A stretch of 64,000 nt of DNA from contig JADJFT010000001.1 of assembly GCA_016708465.1 (NCBI GenBank), forward strand, positions 372,001 to 436,000, read 5' to 3'. Under the pieces are notes generated by a model that saw only the letters and a program-made list of their open reading frames with translations, made no database searches and had not been told where the DNA came from. The stretch comes from Rhodanobacteraceae bacterium. Lineage in GTDB: Bacteria; Pseudomonadota; Gammaproteobacteria; Xanthomonadales; Ahniellaceae. Shown here one piece after another: positions 55,133 through 64,000 of the stretch (within the stretch, counting starts at the first letter, position 1; each line of letters begins with the position of its first letter). The translations under genes were made by a program, and so were the position numbers.

Positions 55133-56614
55133 TCAGCTCGCAGCTACCGCCGAGAGGCACCAAGTCATCAGCGGTCCGCCGAATATTCCTAGCCCGATCA
55201 GGGCGAGCACGTTCGCGCTGAGCACAATGCGAAATGTGGTATCAGTCGCGGTGATCGCTGGCGCCTGCGCAGTGGGTTGATCGAAGTACATCACCTTGAT
55301 CACGCGCAAGTAGTAATAGGCACCAATCACCGCGCAAAGGCCGCCGATGATCGCCAGCCACAAGGCGTCAGCGCGAATCACTGCCTTTAACACCTGCAGC
55401 TTGGCGAGGAAGCCAACGAACAAAGGTACGCCCGCAAACGAGGCCATAACCACCAACATCAGGAAGGCATAGAACGGATTCCGCTGGTTCAAGCCGCGGA
55501 AATCCTCGATCTCCTCGGCCTCAAATCCGGCGCGCGACAGCAACACGATCAAACCGAATGCAGCCACAGCAGTCAACGAATACGTCGTCGCATAAAACAA
55601 TGCAGCGCCAAACCCGTCCGCGCCGCCGCCGATGATGCCGAGCAACAGGAAGCCGACATGCGAAATAGTCGAGTACGCGAGCATGCGCTTGAGATTGGTC
55701 TGAGCAATCGCGACGACGTTGCCGATCACCAGCGACAGTACTGCCAACACCGAGAGCATCGCTGACCACTGACTCCATAACGCCGGCGTACCGAACCCGT
55801 TATCGAGCAAGCGATAGGCCATGCCAAACGCCGCCACCTTCGGCGCGCTCGCGACAAACAGCGCCACGCCCGTCGGCGAGCCCTGATAGACATCGGGTAC
55901 CCAAGCATGAAACGGCGCTGCGCCGAACTTAAACGCGATGCCGACGACGATGAAGACGATACCGAAGACCAACAATTCAGGACGCGGCACGTTGCTCGAG
56001 GCGATCGCACGGATACTGCCGAGATCAAGCGATCCAGTGGCGCCATAGACCATGCTCATGCCATACAACAGCAGGCCAGAGGCGAGTGCGCCAAGAACAA
56101 AGTACTTCATCGCCGCTTCCGACGACATCGGGTTGTCGCGATTCAGCGCCACCAACGCATACGAACACAGCGCCAGCATTTCTAGACCGAGGTAGGCACT
56201 GAGCAGACTGCCGGCAGAGACCAGCAACATCATGCCGATCACCGCAAACATCGAGAGTGTATAGAATTCGCCCTGAAACAGGCCGCGCGGCATCAGGTGC
56301 GGACGCGCATAGACATACGCCAGCGCCGTCGTGCCGAGAATGAACAGTTTGCACACCGCCGCCACTTCGTCACGGATATACATGCCGTTGAACGCGGTAC
56401 GTGCCAGCGAGGCATCGCCGATCGAACGCCAAACCAGCACGCCGGCAACGACCACGACGGCAATCGATAGCCAATGGGTGACCGACCGCTGCTTCTGCGG
56501 AATGAACAGGTCAGCCATCAGAATCGTGAACACCGATGCGAGCAGGAACATCTCCGGCAACATCGCACGAATGTCGGCCATCGAGATCGCGATTTCGACT
56601 GCATTAGAAACCAT
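55133..56614 (-). CDS. nuoN: NADH-quinone oxidoreductase subunit N
   Basis: The 493-residue antiporter-like subunit has about 14 membrane helices with the typical MLAYSTISHVGFLLLG, KFGAAPFHAWVPDVYQGSPT and charged residues for proton passage. It is the last gene of the nuo operon, 12 bases after nuoM. A T-rich stretch (seven T on the reverse strand) follows the stop, with at best a weak stem, so termination here is not strong. Confidence 0.97.
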   Translation of the reverse strand: MVSNAVEIAISMADIRAMLPEMFLLASVFTILMADLFIPQKQRSVTHWLSIAVVVVAGVLVWRSIGDASLARTAFNGMYIRDEVAAVCKLFILGTTALAYVYARPHLMPRGLFQGEFYTLSMFAVIGMMLLVSAGSLLSAYLGLEMLALCSYALVALNRDNPMSSEAAMKYFVLGALASGLLLYGMSMVYGATGSLDLGSIRAIASSNVPRPELLVFGIVFIVVGIAFKFGAAPFHAWVPDVYQGSPTGVALFVASAPKVAAFGMAYRLLDNGFGTPALWSQWSAMLSVLAVLSLVIGNVVAIAQTNLKRMLAYSTISHVGFLLLGIIGGGADGFGAALFYATTYSLTAVAAFGLIVLLSRAGFEAEEIEDFRGLNQRNPFYAFLMLVVMASFAGVPLFVGFLAKLQVLKAVIRADALWLAIIGGLCAVIGAYYYLRVIKVMYFDQPTAQAPAITATDTTFRIVLSANVLALIGLGIFGGPLMTWCLSAVAAS

Positions 56615-56626
56615 GTCGCGAACTCC

Positions 56627-58139
56627 TCACGCCTTCACGCGCAACAACTGCTCGACCACGGTGGCGATCGAAGCATCCATCAAATGAATCAACGGCGCCG
56701 GCCAGATACCGACCAGCAGGGTCGCCGCCGCGAAGCCGCCGAGCACCAGCGCCTCGCGACCGTTGATATCGGTCAAAGCCTTCACATGAGCGTGCGTCGC
56801 CTCACCAAACATGACGCGCTTGACCATCCACAGCGTGTAGGCCGCACCGAGAATGAGTGTGATTGCAGCGGTTGCTGCAATCCATGGCTTGGCCTGGAAG
56901 CTGGCAACAATGACCATGAATTCACCAACGAATCCGGACGTACCCGGCAGGCCGCTGTTCGCCATCGCGAAGAAGACCATGAAAAACGCGAACCAAGGCA
57001 TCGTGTTCGCAACGCCACCGTAGTCCCCGATCATGCGACTGTGAACACGGTCGTAAAGGACTCCGACGCAAGAAAACAACGCCGCTGAGATGAAGCCGTG
57101 CGAGATCATCTGCACCATCGCACCCTGAGCGCCAATCGCGCGCCATCGATGTTGCCGGCGTCACGCGCCAGCATCAGTCGTCAGAAAAGGTACCGAGCGT
57201 GACAAAGCCCATGTGTGAGATCGATGAATACGCGATCAGCTTCTTCATGTCCTGCTGCACCAGCGCAACGAAGCCGATATAAACAATCGCGATCAGCGAC
57301 ATCGCGATCACCAGCCACGCGAACTCATGCGACGCATCCGGCGTAATCGGCAATGCGAAGCGCAGAAAGCCGAAACCGCCAATCTTCAACATGATCGCGG
57401 CGAGGATTACTGATCCACCGGTGGGTGCCTCGACGTGTGCGTCCGGCAACCACGTATGCACCGGGAACATCGGCACCTTGACCGCGAACGCCAACAAGAA
57501 GGAGAAGAACAGCCACATCTGCTCGCTGCGCGTCAACGGGAATTGCGCCAGCGTCGCCAAATCGAAACTGCCCGATTTCAGGTACAGGTAGATCAGCCCG
57601 ATCAGCATGAAAATCGAGCCCAAGAACGTGTACAGAAAGAACTTGATGGTCGCGTAGACACGCCGCGGCCCGCCCCAGATGCCGATGATGATGAACATCG
57701 GAATCAACATGGCCTCGAAGAACACATAGAACAGCAAAGCATCGAGGGAGCAGAACACACCAATCATCAAGCCTTCGAGCACCAAGAAAGATGCGTAATA
57801 CTGGTGCACCTTCTCATCGATCACGCCCCAGGCACCGATCAGCACGAGCACCGTCGTGAATGCCGTCAGCGCGATCAGCGCGACGGCAACACCGTCGACG
57901 CCAACGTGATAGTTCACGTTCAATGCCTCGATCCAAGGAAGGTTCTGCACGAATTGCATCGACGCAGAAGTGGCATCGAAACCGCTCAGCAGAGGAACAC
58001 AAACCGCCAACGTCGCAAGCGCGAATGCGAGTGCGATCCAGCGTGCACGATTCGCATGCGCACCGCCGGAAATAAGGGTTGCGACACCACCGAGTACCGG
58101 CAGTGCAATCAACCAACTGAGCAAATGAGCGGACATCAT
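56627..58139 (-). CDS. nuoM: NADH-quinone oxidoreductase subunit M (two frameshifts near 57127 and 57178)
   Basis: After restoring one base near 57176-57180 and one near 57124-57129, the reverse strand encodes about 504 residues of NuoM, a proton-pumping subunit of complex I. The first part (from 58139) has VKVPMFPVHTWLPDAHVEAPTGGSVILA and KLIAYSSISHMGF; the joined middle reads LMLARDAGNIDGARLAL; the last part GAMVQMISHGFISAALF through GFVGEFMV is intact. As given the frame stops at 57174, with a second open stretch 56627-57118. Both lesions are single-base losses. Confidence 0.93.
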
Positions 58140-58161
58140 CCAATAATCCTCAGGGGCACGT

Positions 58162-60207
58162 TCAGCCGATCCAGACGAACGCGCCGAGTAGCGCGATGAG
58201 CCCGAGGATCATCGCGAAGGCGTAGTGATACAGATAACCCGACTGCATCCAGCGCATGATGCTGGAGGCACGTTCGACAACCGCAGCCGAACCGTTGACG
58301 ATGACGCCGTCGATCACACCAACGTCACCGGCCTGCCATAGCCCGCGACCGAGCAGAACGCTGCCACGCGCAAACACGGCCTGATAGAAATCATCGAAAC
58401 CGTACTTGTTCTCGAGAATGCGTGCGAGCGGCCTGAGCGCTGCATAGATGCGTGCAGGCATCGCCGGATTGAATAGATACAGGTACGTCGCCAACGCAAA
58501 TCCGGCAAATGCAAACCAGAATGGCGTGCTCGTTAGTCCGTGGGCGGCAAATGCAACGACGCCGTGAAATTCTTCGGCAAAGTGCGCCAGCGGTTCATGA
58601 CGAGGATCGACGAAGATCGCACCGTTGAAGAAATCACCGATCAACATCGGTTGCACGAAGAACCAGGCGATGCAGATCGATGGAATTGCCAAAAGAATCA
58701 GTGGCAATGTGATGACCAGTGGTGATTCATGAGGCGCGTGCGCGAGATGGCCCGACTGGTGGTGTCCATGGTCATCGCCATGATCGTCGTGATGCGCATC
58801 GACGTGATGTTTTTCGACCACGAATCGTTCCTTGCCGTGGAACGTCAGATAGAGCAGCCGGAACGAGTACAGCGACGTCACGAACACCCCGCACAACACC
58901 GCATAATAAGCGTAGGTGAATGCAGCGCCGCCATGCTGCGCAGCCGACTGCGCCGCGACGATGATCGCATCCTTGGAATAGAAGCCGGAGAACAATGGTG
59001 TTCCAACCAAGGCCAGCGTGCCGATCACCGCCGTGATCCACGTAATCGGCATGTACTTGCGCAGGCCGCCCATGTAACGCATGTCTTGCTCGTGGTGCAT
59101 CGCAACGATCACCGAGCCAGCGCCGAGAAACAGCAAGGCCTTAAAGAAAGCGTGCGTCATCAAGTGGAACACGGCAGCCGAATAAGCCGACGCCCCGAGC
59201 GCAACCGTCATGTAGCCGAGCTGCGACAGGGTCGAGTAGGCAATGACGCGCTTGATGTCGTTCTGGACCAGGCCGATCAAGCCGGTAAAAAAAGCGGTCG
59301 TCGCACCGATCACCGCGATCGTCGCCAACGCTGTCTCCGACATCTCGAACAACGGCGACATCCGCGCGACCATGAAGATGCCAGCGGTCACCATCGTCGC
59401 AGCGTGAATCAGCGCCGAAATAGGCGTTGGACCTTCCATCGAGTCCGGCAGCCAAACATGCAACGGCACCTGCGCCGATTTACCCATTGCACCGATGAAC
59501 AACAAGGTACAGATCACCGTCGACGCTGCCCAAGCATGACCCGCAAAGAGCTCGATGGTCTTGCCTTCAATCACCAGTTTGTTCGCGAATACCGTTGCAT
59601 AGTCGAGCGTGCCGAAATACATCAACACTGCGGCGATGCCGAGCAAAAAACCAAAGTCACCGACGCGGTTAACCAGGAACGCCTTCATGTTGGCAAATAC
59701 GGCGCTCGGCTTCTTGAACCAGAATCCGATCAACAAATACGACACCAAGCCGACCGCTTCCCAGCCGAAGAACAACTGCAAGAAGTTGTTGCTCATCACC
59801 AGCATCAGCATCGAGAACGTGAACAGCGCGATATAGCTGAAGAAGCGCTGATAACCCGGATCCTCGGCCATGTAACCGATCGTATAGATGTGCACCATCA
59901 ACGAAACGAAGGTCACCACGACCATCATCATCGCCGTCAAGCGATCAATCAGGAATCCGATGTGCGCGGAATAGCCGCCGACGTCGAACCAGGTGTAAAG
60001 GTTCTCGTTGTATGTCGGTACCCCATCGAACGCGAGCAGATTGAAGACGTAGATCGACAGCACGCATGACAACGCGACGCCGCCAATGGTGACGATGTGC
60101 GCACCGCGTCGGCCGACTTGATTGCGGAAGAAGCCGGCGATGATGGCGCCAACCAGCGGCGCCAGCACGATTATCAGCAGGATCAAATTGAGGGAAGTAG
60201 CCTGCAT
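58162..60207 (-). CDS. nuoL: NADH-quinone oxidoreductase subunit L
   Basis: The 681-residue protein is the largest antiporter-like subunit of complex I, with about 16 membrane helices and the long lateral helix near the C-terminus. Markers are QVPLHVWLPDSMEGPTPISALIHAATMVTAG and RVIAYSTLSQLGYM. A loop around residues 470-500 is rich in His and Asp (HHVDAHHDDHGDDHGHH). The gene is intact and lies between nuoK (4 bases) and nuoM (22 bases). Confidence 0.97.
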   Translation of the reverse strand: MQATSLNLILLIIVLAPLVGAIIAGFFRNQVGRRGAHIVTIGGVALSCVLSIYVFNLLAFDGVPTYNENLYTWFDVGGYSAHIGFLIDRLTAMMMVVVTFVSLMVHIYTIGYMAEDPGYQRFFSYIALFTFSMLMLVMSNNFLQLFFGWEAVGLVSYLLIGFWFKKPSAVFANMKAFLVNRVGDFGFLLGIAAVLMYFGTLDYATVFANKLVIEGKTIELFAGHAWAASTVICTLLFIGAMGKSAQVPLHVWLPDSMEGPTPISALIHAATMVTAGIFMVARMSPLFEMSETALATIAVIGATTAFFTGLIGLVQNDIKRVIAYSTLSQLGYMTVALGASAYSAAVFHLMTHAFFKALLFLGAGSVIVAMHHEQDMRYMGGLRKYMPITWITAVIGTLALVGTPLFSGFYSKDAIIVAAQSAAQHGGAAFTYAYYAVLCGVFVTSLYSFRLLYLTFHGKERFVVEKHHVDAHHDDHGDDHGHHQSGHLAHAPHESPLVITLPLILLAIPSICIAWFFVQPMLIGDFFNGAIFVDPRHEPLAHFAEEFHGVVAFAAHGLTSTPFWFAFAGFALATYLYLFNPAMPARIYAALRPLARILENKYGFDDFYQAVFARGSVLLGRGLWQAGDVGVIDGVIVNGSAAVVERASSIMRWMQSGYLYHYAFAMILGLIALLGAFVWIG

Positions 60208-60211
60208 CGGA

Positions 60212-60517
60212 TCAACCCTTCATCGTGTCGAGTTCTTCGACATTGATCGTGGCGCGGTTGCGGAACAGCAGCACCAGGATCGCGAGACCGATCGCCGACT
60301 CCGCCGCTGCCACGGTGAGAATGAAAAACACGAAAATCTGTCCAGCGGCATCGCCGAGAAAAGCCGAGAATGCGACGAAATTCATGTTTACTGCGAGTAG
60401 CATTAACTCGATCGCCATCAGCAGAATGATGACGTTCTTGCGGTTGATGAAGATGCCGGCGACGCTGACGCAGAATAGGATCGCGCCGAGAACGAGGTAG
60501 TGACCGAGCGTGATCAT
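60212..60517 (-). CDS. nuoK: NADH-quinone oxidoreductase subunit K
   Basis: The 101-residue protein has three membrane helices with the Glu residues needed for proton transfer, in phrases RKNVIILLMAIELMLLAVNMNFVAFS and AAAESAIGLAILVLLFRN. It overlaps the nuoJ stop by 4 bases and is followed by nuoL after 4 bases. Complete and typical in length. Confidence 0.97.
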   Translation of the reverse strand: MITLGHYLVLGAILFCVSVAGIFINRKNVIILLMAIELMLLAVNMNFVAFSAFLGDAAGQIFVFFILTVAAAESAIGLAILVLLFRNRATINVEELDTMKG

Positions 60518-61128
60518 GGCTGTTTGCTTCCGCTGCTGCTGGGCAAGTCAACCAGCCGCACCCGATCTTCCCGGCGTGTCGCAGATTGCTTGGCCGGGTC
60601 TTGGGTGCGCAGGTTCGGACGATGGCGGAGCGTCAATGCGACTGCAGCAACAATCGCGACGGTCAGGATCACTGCGGCGATCTCAAACGGCAGGATGTAA
60701 TCCGAGAACAGCACACGACCGAGCCACTCGGTATTCGACAGACCTTGTTCGGCGGCGGCATCACGCACGCCCCCACCCTGCATCAACTTGCGTGCGCCCA
60801 TCAGGCCGATGAGCTCGATCAGCATGATCGCAGCGACGACCAAACCCGCCGGCAGATATGTGGTGAAGCCCTCGCGATCCGGCAGGCTCTTGATGTCGAG
60901 CATCATCACCACGAACAGGAACAGCACCATTACGGCACCGACATAAACCAGCACCAGGGCGATCGCCAGAAACTCGGCACGCAATAGCAGCCACAGGCAG
61001 GCACAAGTGAAGAAGGTGAGCACCAACGACAGTGCGCAGTGCACCGGGTTACGCAACGTCACCACGGCGAGGCTGGCTGCGACCAGCACCACGGCAAGGA
61101 CATAGAACAGCAAGACTTCGAATGACAT
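60514..61128 (-). CDS. nuoJ: NADH-quinone oxidoreductase subunit J
   Basis: The 204-residue protein has five membrane helices and the conserved AEFLAIALVLVYVGAVMVLFLFVVMMLD with the pi-bulge helix that links to the quinone site. The C-terminal tail is long, basic and polar (HRPNLRTQDPAKQSATRRED), as seen in some gammaproteobacteria. It overlaps nuoK by 4 bases and starts 9 bases after nuoI. Confidence 0.95.
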   Translation of the reverse strand: MSFEVLLFYVLAVVLVAASLAVVTLRNPVHCALSLVLTFFTCACLWLLLRAEFLAIALVLVYVGAVMVLFLFVVMMLDIKSLPDREGFTTYLPAGLVVAAIMLIELIGLMGARKLMQGGGVRDAAAEQGLSNTEWLGRVLFSDYILPFEIAAVILTVAIVAAVALTLRHRPNLRTQDPAKQSATRREDRVRLVDLPSSSGSKQP

Positions 61129-61137
61129 GCGTGCTCC

Positions 61138-61626
61138 TCAGCGATAAGCCGCGTCTTGACGACGTGCTGCCGCGATTTCAGCTTCGTAACGGTCACCGAT
61201 CGCCAGCAACTGCTGCTTGCTCACAATGTTCTCGCCGCGTTGCTCGAAGTGATATTCATGAATATGCGTCTCGACGATCGAATCGACCGGGCAGCTCTCT
61301 TCGCAAAAGCCGCAGAAAATGCACTTGAACAAGTCGATGTCATAACGCGTTGTGCGCCGCGAATCGTCGGCACGTTGCTCTGAGTCGATCGTGATCGCAA
61401 GCGCTGGACACACCGCCTCGCAAAGCTTGCAGGCGATGCAGCGTTCTTCACCGTTCGGATAGCGGCGTAATGCGTGCAGGCCACGAAAGCGATTCGACTT
61501 GGGAATCGCTTCCTCGGGGTAGCGAACCGTGTACTTCGGCGCGACGAGATACTTGCCGGTGAGCGCCATGCCCTTGAGCAGTTCGATCAGCAGCAGACTT
61601 TTGAAATAGCGGATAACGGCGTTCAT
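61138..61626 (-). CDS. nuoI: NADH-quinone oxidoreductase subunit I
   Basis: The 162-residue ferredoxin-like subunit carries two 4Fe-4S cluster motifs, CIACKLCEAVCP and CIFCGFCEESCP, which relay electrons toward quinone. The N-terminal amphipathic region (SLLLIELLKGMALTGKY) anchors it to the membrane arm. It lies 8 bases after nuoH and before nuoJ. Intact and of normal length. Confidence 0.97.
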   Translation of the reverse strand: MNAVIRYFKSLLLIELLKGMALTGKYLVAPKYTVRYPEEAIPKSNRFRGLHALRRYPNGEERCIACKLCEAVCPALAITIDSEQRADDSRRTTRYDIDLFKCIFCGFCEESCPVDSIVETHIHEYHFEQRGENIVSKQQLLAIGDRYEAEIAAARRQDAAYR

Positions 61627-61634
61627 GCGGCGCC

Positions 61635-62681
61635 TCAGGAATTCGGGACCAAGACGCCGGTGTACACGAGCACACCAGTGACCATGACCCAGACGATCGT
61701 GATCGGAATAAACACCTTCCAGCCGAGACGCATGATCTGGTCATAGCGGTAGCGCGGGAAGGTGGCGCGGAACCACAGGAACATGAATGCGAAGAAGGCG
61801 ACCTTGACGGCCAACCAGTGCGGGCCGCCTTTACCAATCAGTCCCCAAGATTCCGGGAACGGCGACAACCAGCCGCCACAGAAGAACAACGGCACCAAGA
61901 ACGACACCAAGATCATGTTGGCGTATTCGGCCAGGAAGAACAGCGCGAATGCCGAACCGGCATATTCGACGTGGAAGCCAGCGACAATTTCGGACTCGCC
62001 CTCGGCGACGTCGAATGGCGCACGATTCGTTTCAGCGAGTCCGGAGATGAAATAGATCAGGAACAGCGGAAATAGCGGCCACATGAACCACTCGAAAATG
62101 CCGCCATTACCACCCTGCGCACGTACGATCTCCGACAGGTTCAGGCTGCCGGCCGCAATCAACACGCCGACCAGTGCGAACCCCATGGCGATCTCGTAAG
62201 AAATCACTTGAGCGGCTGCACGCATGGCACCGAGGAAGGCGTACTTCGAGTTCGATGCCCACCCGGCGAGAATGATGCCGTACACACCCATCGAGGTCAT
62301 TGCCAGCAGATAAAGGAGACCGGCGTTCACGTCAGAATGCACCATGCCGTCGCCCGCCGGAACCACCGCCCAGGCCGCGAATGCAGGAATCAAGGCGAGC
62401 ATCGGCGCAAGTCGAAACAGAAATAAATTCGACTTCGAAGGAATGATGATTTCTTTGAACAACAGCTTGAACACGTCCGCAAACGGCTGCAGGAAACCTT
62501 TGCCGATGTAGACCGGCCCGCGACGTACCTGCATCCAGCCGATCACCCAGCGTTCCGTCACCGTGAAGAACGCCACCGCAAGGATCAGCGGCACGATCGG
62601 CAGCAACAAGATCTTGACCGTCATCCACAAGGTCGGAAATTCCGCCGTGTAGGTATTGAATAACGACAGCAACTGGTCCAT
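61635..62681 (-). CDS. nuoH: NADH-quinone oxidoreductase subunit H
   Basis: The 348-residue membrane subunit forms the quinone chamber. Recognised by RRGPVYIGKGFLQPFADVFKLLFKE, GWASNSKYAFLGAMRAAAQVISYEIAMG, ETNRAPFDVAEGESEIVAGFHVEYAGSAFALFFLAEY and RATFPRYRYDQIMRLGWKVF. The ATG at 62681 is one base downstream of the nuoG stop codon on the reverse strand. Confidence 0.97.
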   Translation of the reverse strand: MDQLLSLFNTYTAEFPTLWMTVKILLLPIVPLILAVAFFTVTERWVIGWMQVRRGPVYIGKGFLQPFADVFKLLFKEIIIPSKSNLFLFRLAPMLALIPAFAAWAVVPAGDGMVHSDVNAGLLYLLAMTSMGVYGIILAGWASNSKYAFLGAMRAAAQVISYEIAMGFALVGVLIAAGSLNLSEIVRAQGGNGGIFEWFMWPLFPLFLIYFISGLAETNRAPFDVAEGESEIVAGFHVEYAGSAFALFFLAEYANMILVSFLVPLFFCGGWLSPFPESWGLIGKGGPHWLAVKVAFFAFMFLWFRATFPRYRYDQIMRLGWKVFIPITIVWVMVTGVLVYTGVLVPNS

Positions 62682-62682
62682 G

Positions 62683-64000
62683 TCAGGCCCTCGTCACAGT
62701 CAGGCCGGCACCATTGGGCGCCAGTGCAGCAGTTTCGGAATGACCGAGTTCAACCCAGACCGCGCCGACCGGCACGCCCGAATCAGCAAAGGCCGGTAGT
62801 TCAACGCTGTGTTTTCCATCCGAGACTTTGCCGCGGCCGCCCTGAGCCAAGCCGGCAGAACGAAAATCGCCTGGGTTGAGTGCGATTCCGGGCGGGTGGG
62901 CCAGGGGTCGCCAACAATGCTGGCGAACGCCGCAGCACTGCGTCTGAACGATAAATCGGAACGGTCGCGATACGCGTCAGACCGGTGCCCTGCTTCGTCG
63001 TCACGGTCATTGCCGAAGACGTCGGTACGACTGCGGCCAACTTATCCGCCATGCGCTCACGCAATTCGTTCAACTCGGTGAAGTCAAAACCGGGCAAGCC
63101 CAATGCAGCGCCAAGTGCACGCAGAGCGCGCCAGCCCGAGCGTGCATCGCCCGGCAATTTCGCGCCGGCAACAACCGACTGCGCAATGCCATCGACATTG
63201 ACATAGGTGCCGTCGATTTCCGGCGCCAAACCGACCGGCAACAGCGCATGCGCGGTGCGCTTCACGCCATTGCATGCGTAAGCACCAATGTAGACATGGA
63301 ACTCGGCGCTGGAACGCGCATCGTCGTAGGCCTTCGAACGAAGGGTGTCCTGCGATCCAGCGTGATACGTCAATAACGCCTTGCTCGGCTGTGCGAGGAT
63401 CTGTGCGGCGCTGCGGCCACCTTCGCTCGGCATCACGCCGACGCGCGCGAGACCGACGCCGTTCGCGCCTGACGCGACTTCGTTGAATGCGGTGTGTGTC
63501 GTTGTCGCAAGCACTCGGGCGAGTGCACGCAACGCTGTGGCTGCCGGGTGCTGCACCGCGAAATCGCCGAAAATCAATACCGAACTCGATGCATCGATCA
63601 GCCGCTTCGCGATCGCGCGATGGCCGTCTTCGATGGTCGCGTCGGCGATCAGTTTGGCTAACTCGCCGTCAGCGCCGGTGTTGGTTAACTCGAGCGCTGC
63701 CCGCGTAATTGCCGCTAGTTCGCTCAGCATCTGCCAAGGCTCAACCACGCGCGCCGTTTTCGTCTCGAAATGGAAGTCGAAATCGATCGGATTCACCGCA
63801 TCAATCGAGGCGCCATGTTTCCAAGCCTTACGCACACGGTGGCCAAGCAGCGGCTGATCGAGACGCGGATTCGATCCGATCAACAGCACTGCCCCAACCT
63901 TTTCGATGTCGGCCAACGGCAGTTCGAAGGTTGCGCCGGCGTTGCGATCTAAGGCATCGACGACACGCAAGCGATGATCGATATTCAAACTACCGAGGCC
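62683..64000 (-). CDS. nuoG: NADH-quinone oxidoreductase subunit G, C-terminal part (partial; frameshift near 62905)
   Basis: The reverse strand enters the window in mid-gene and covers about 440 C-terminal codons of the Mo-bis-MGD-fold catalytic-type domain of NuoG. The phrases LPLADIEKVGAVLLIGSNPRLDQPLLGHRVRKA, GARRTAHALLP-like (TAHALLPVGLAPEIDGTYVNVDG) and SGWRALRALGAALGL identify it. One base is missing in the C-run at 62904-62907; the corrected tail reads HPPGIALNPGDFRSAGLAQGG and ends APNGAGLTVTRA at 62683. The N-terminal part, with the Fe-S clusters, lies beyond the right edge. Confidence 0.92.

Overview
The window is a gene-dense stretch (about 60% G+C by eye) of a gammaproteobacterial chromosome, most likely from the order Lysobacterales (Xanthomonadales). 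The main evidence is the order nuoG-H-I-J-K-L-M-N / initiator tRNA-Met / rimP-nusA-infB-rbfA-truB-rpsO-pnp, together with a Kdo kinase (kdkA), an EF-P-like EfpL, a KorAB cassette with a GltD-like flavoprotein, and large secreted proteins ending in a GFE-type tail. I see no rRNA, CRISPR array, insertion sequence or prophage, and no gene-free stretch longer than 300 bases. The species call is inference.

Layout. 1-3.4 kb: a large exported protein running off the left edge (reverse strand) and a lipoprotein. 3.5-8.1 kb: SleB-type hydrolase, an HSD10-like dehydrogenase, efpL and ppc. 8.2-11.5 kb: a POT peptide transporter, a cupin, a DUF2062 membrane protein and a rhomboid protease. 11.5-15.1 kb: an Mla/MCE-type lipid transport operon (STAS-MlaE permease, ATPase, MCE protein, auxiliary lipoprotein). 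15.1-20 kb: a small basic protein and the korB-korA-flavoprotein operon for ferredoxin-type 2-oxoacid oxidation. 20-22.4 kb: a receiver protein with degenerate GGDEF and EAL domains. 22.5-26.7 kb: xseA, converging on the operon MBL hydrolase-moaA-moaC-moaD-moaE. 26.7-28.5 kb: kdkA and a GT9 glycosyltransferase for the LPS core, divergent. 28.6-32.3 kb: a giant secreted reprolysin-like metallopeptidase. 32.4-37.7 kb: DUF6165, tRNA-Ser(CGA), DUF484, dapF, lptM, an oligopeptidase B lipoprotein and an M50 protease. 37.8-42.9 kb: an omega-amidase/aminotransferase pair, a pseudo-receiver protein and fadH with a consensus CRP-type site in front. 42.9-46.2 kb: the deoA-deoB-deoD nucleoside catabolism operon. 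46.3-55.1 kb: the transcription/translation operon. 55.1-64 kb: the distal part of the respiratory complex I operon.

A striking feature is damage to conserved genes. I count twelve single-base frameshifts in eleven-kilobase-scale spread across the window (SDR, POT transporter, korA, the flavoprotein twice, xseA, the glycosyltransferase, the metallopeptidase, dapF, nuoM twice, nuoG), two larger internal losses (korA, xseA) and one in-frame amber codon (deoD). Because dapF and complex I genes are hit, and several lesions lie in short homopolymers, most are probably sequencing or assembly errors. I give full-length corrected extents and mark each lesion. The best biological leads are the coupled KorAB-flavoprotein cassette, the degenerate c-di-GMP-type regulator, the metallo-hydrolase coupled to molybdenum cofactor genes, the GFE tails, and the CRP-type site before fadH.
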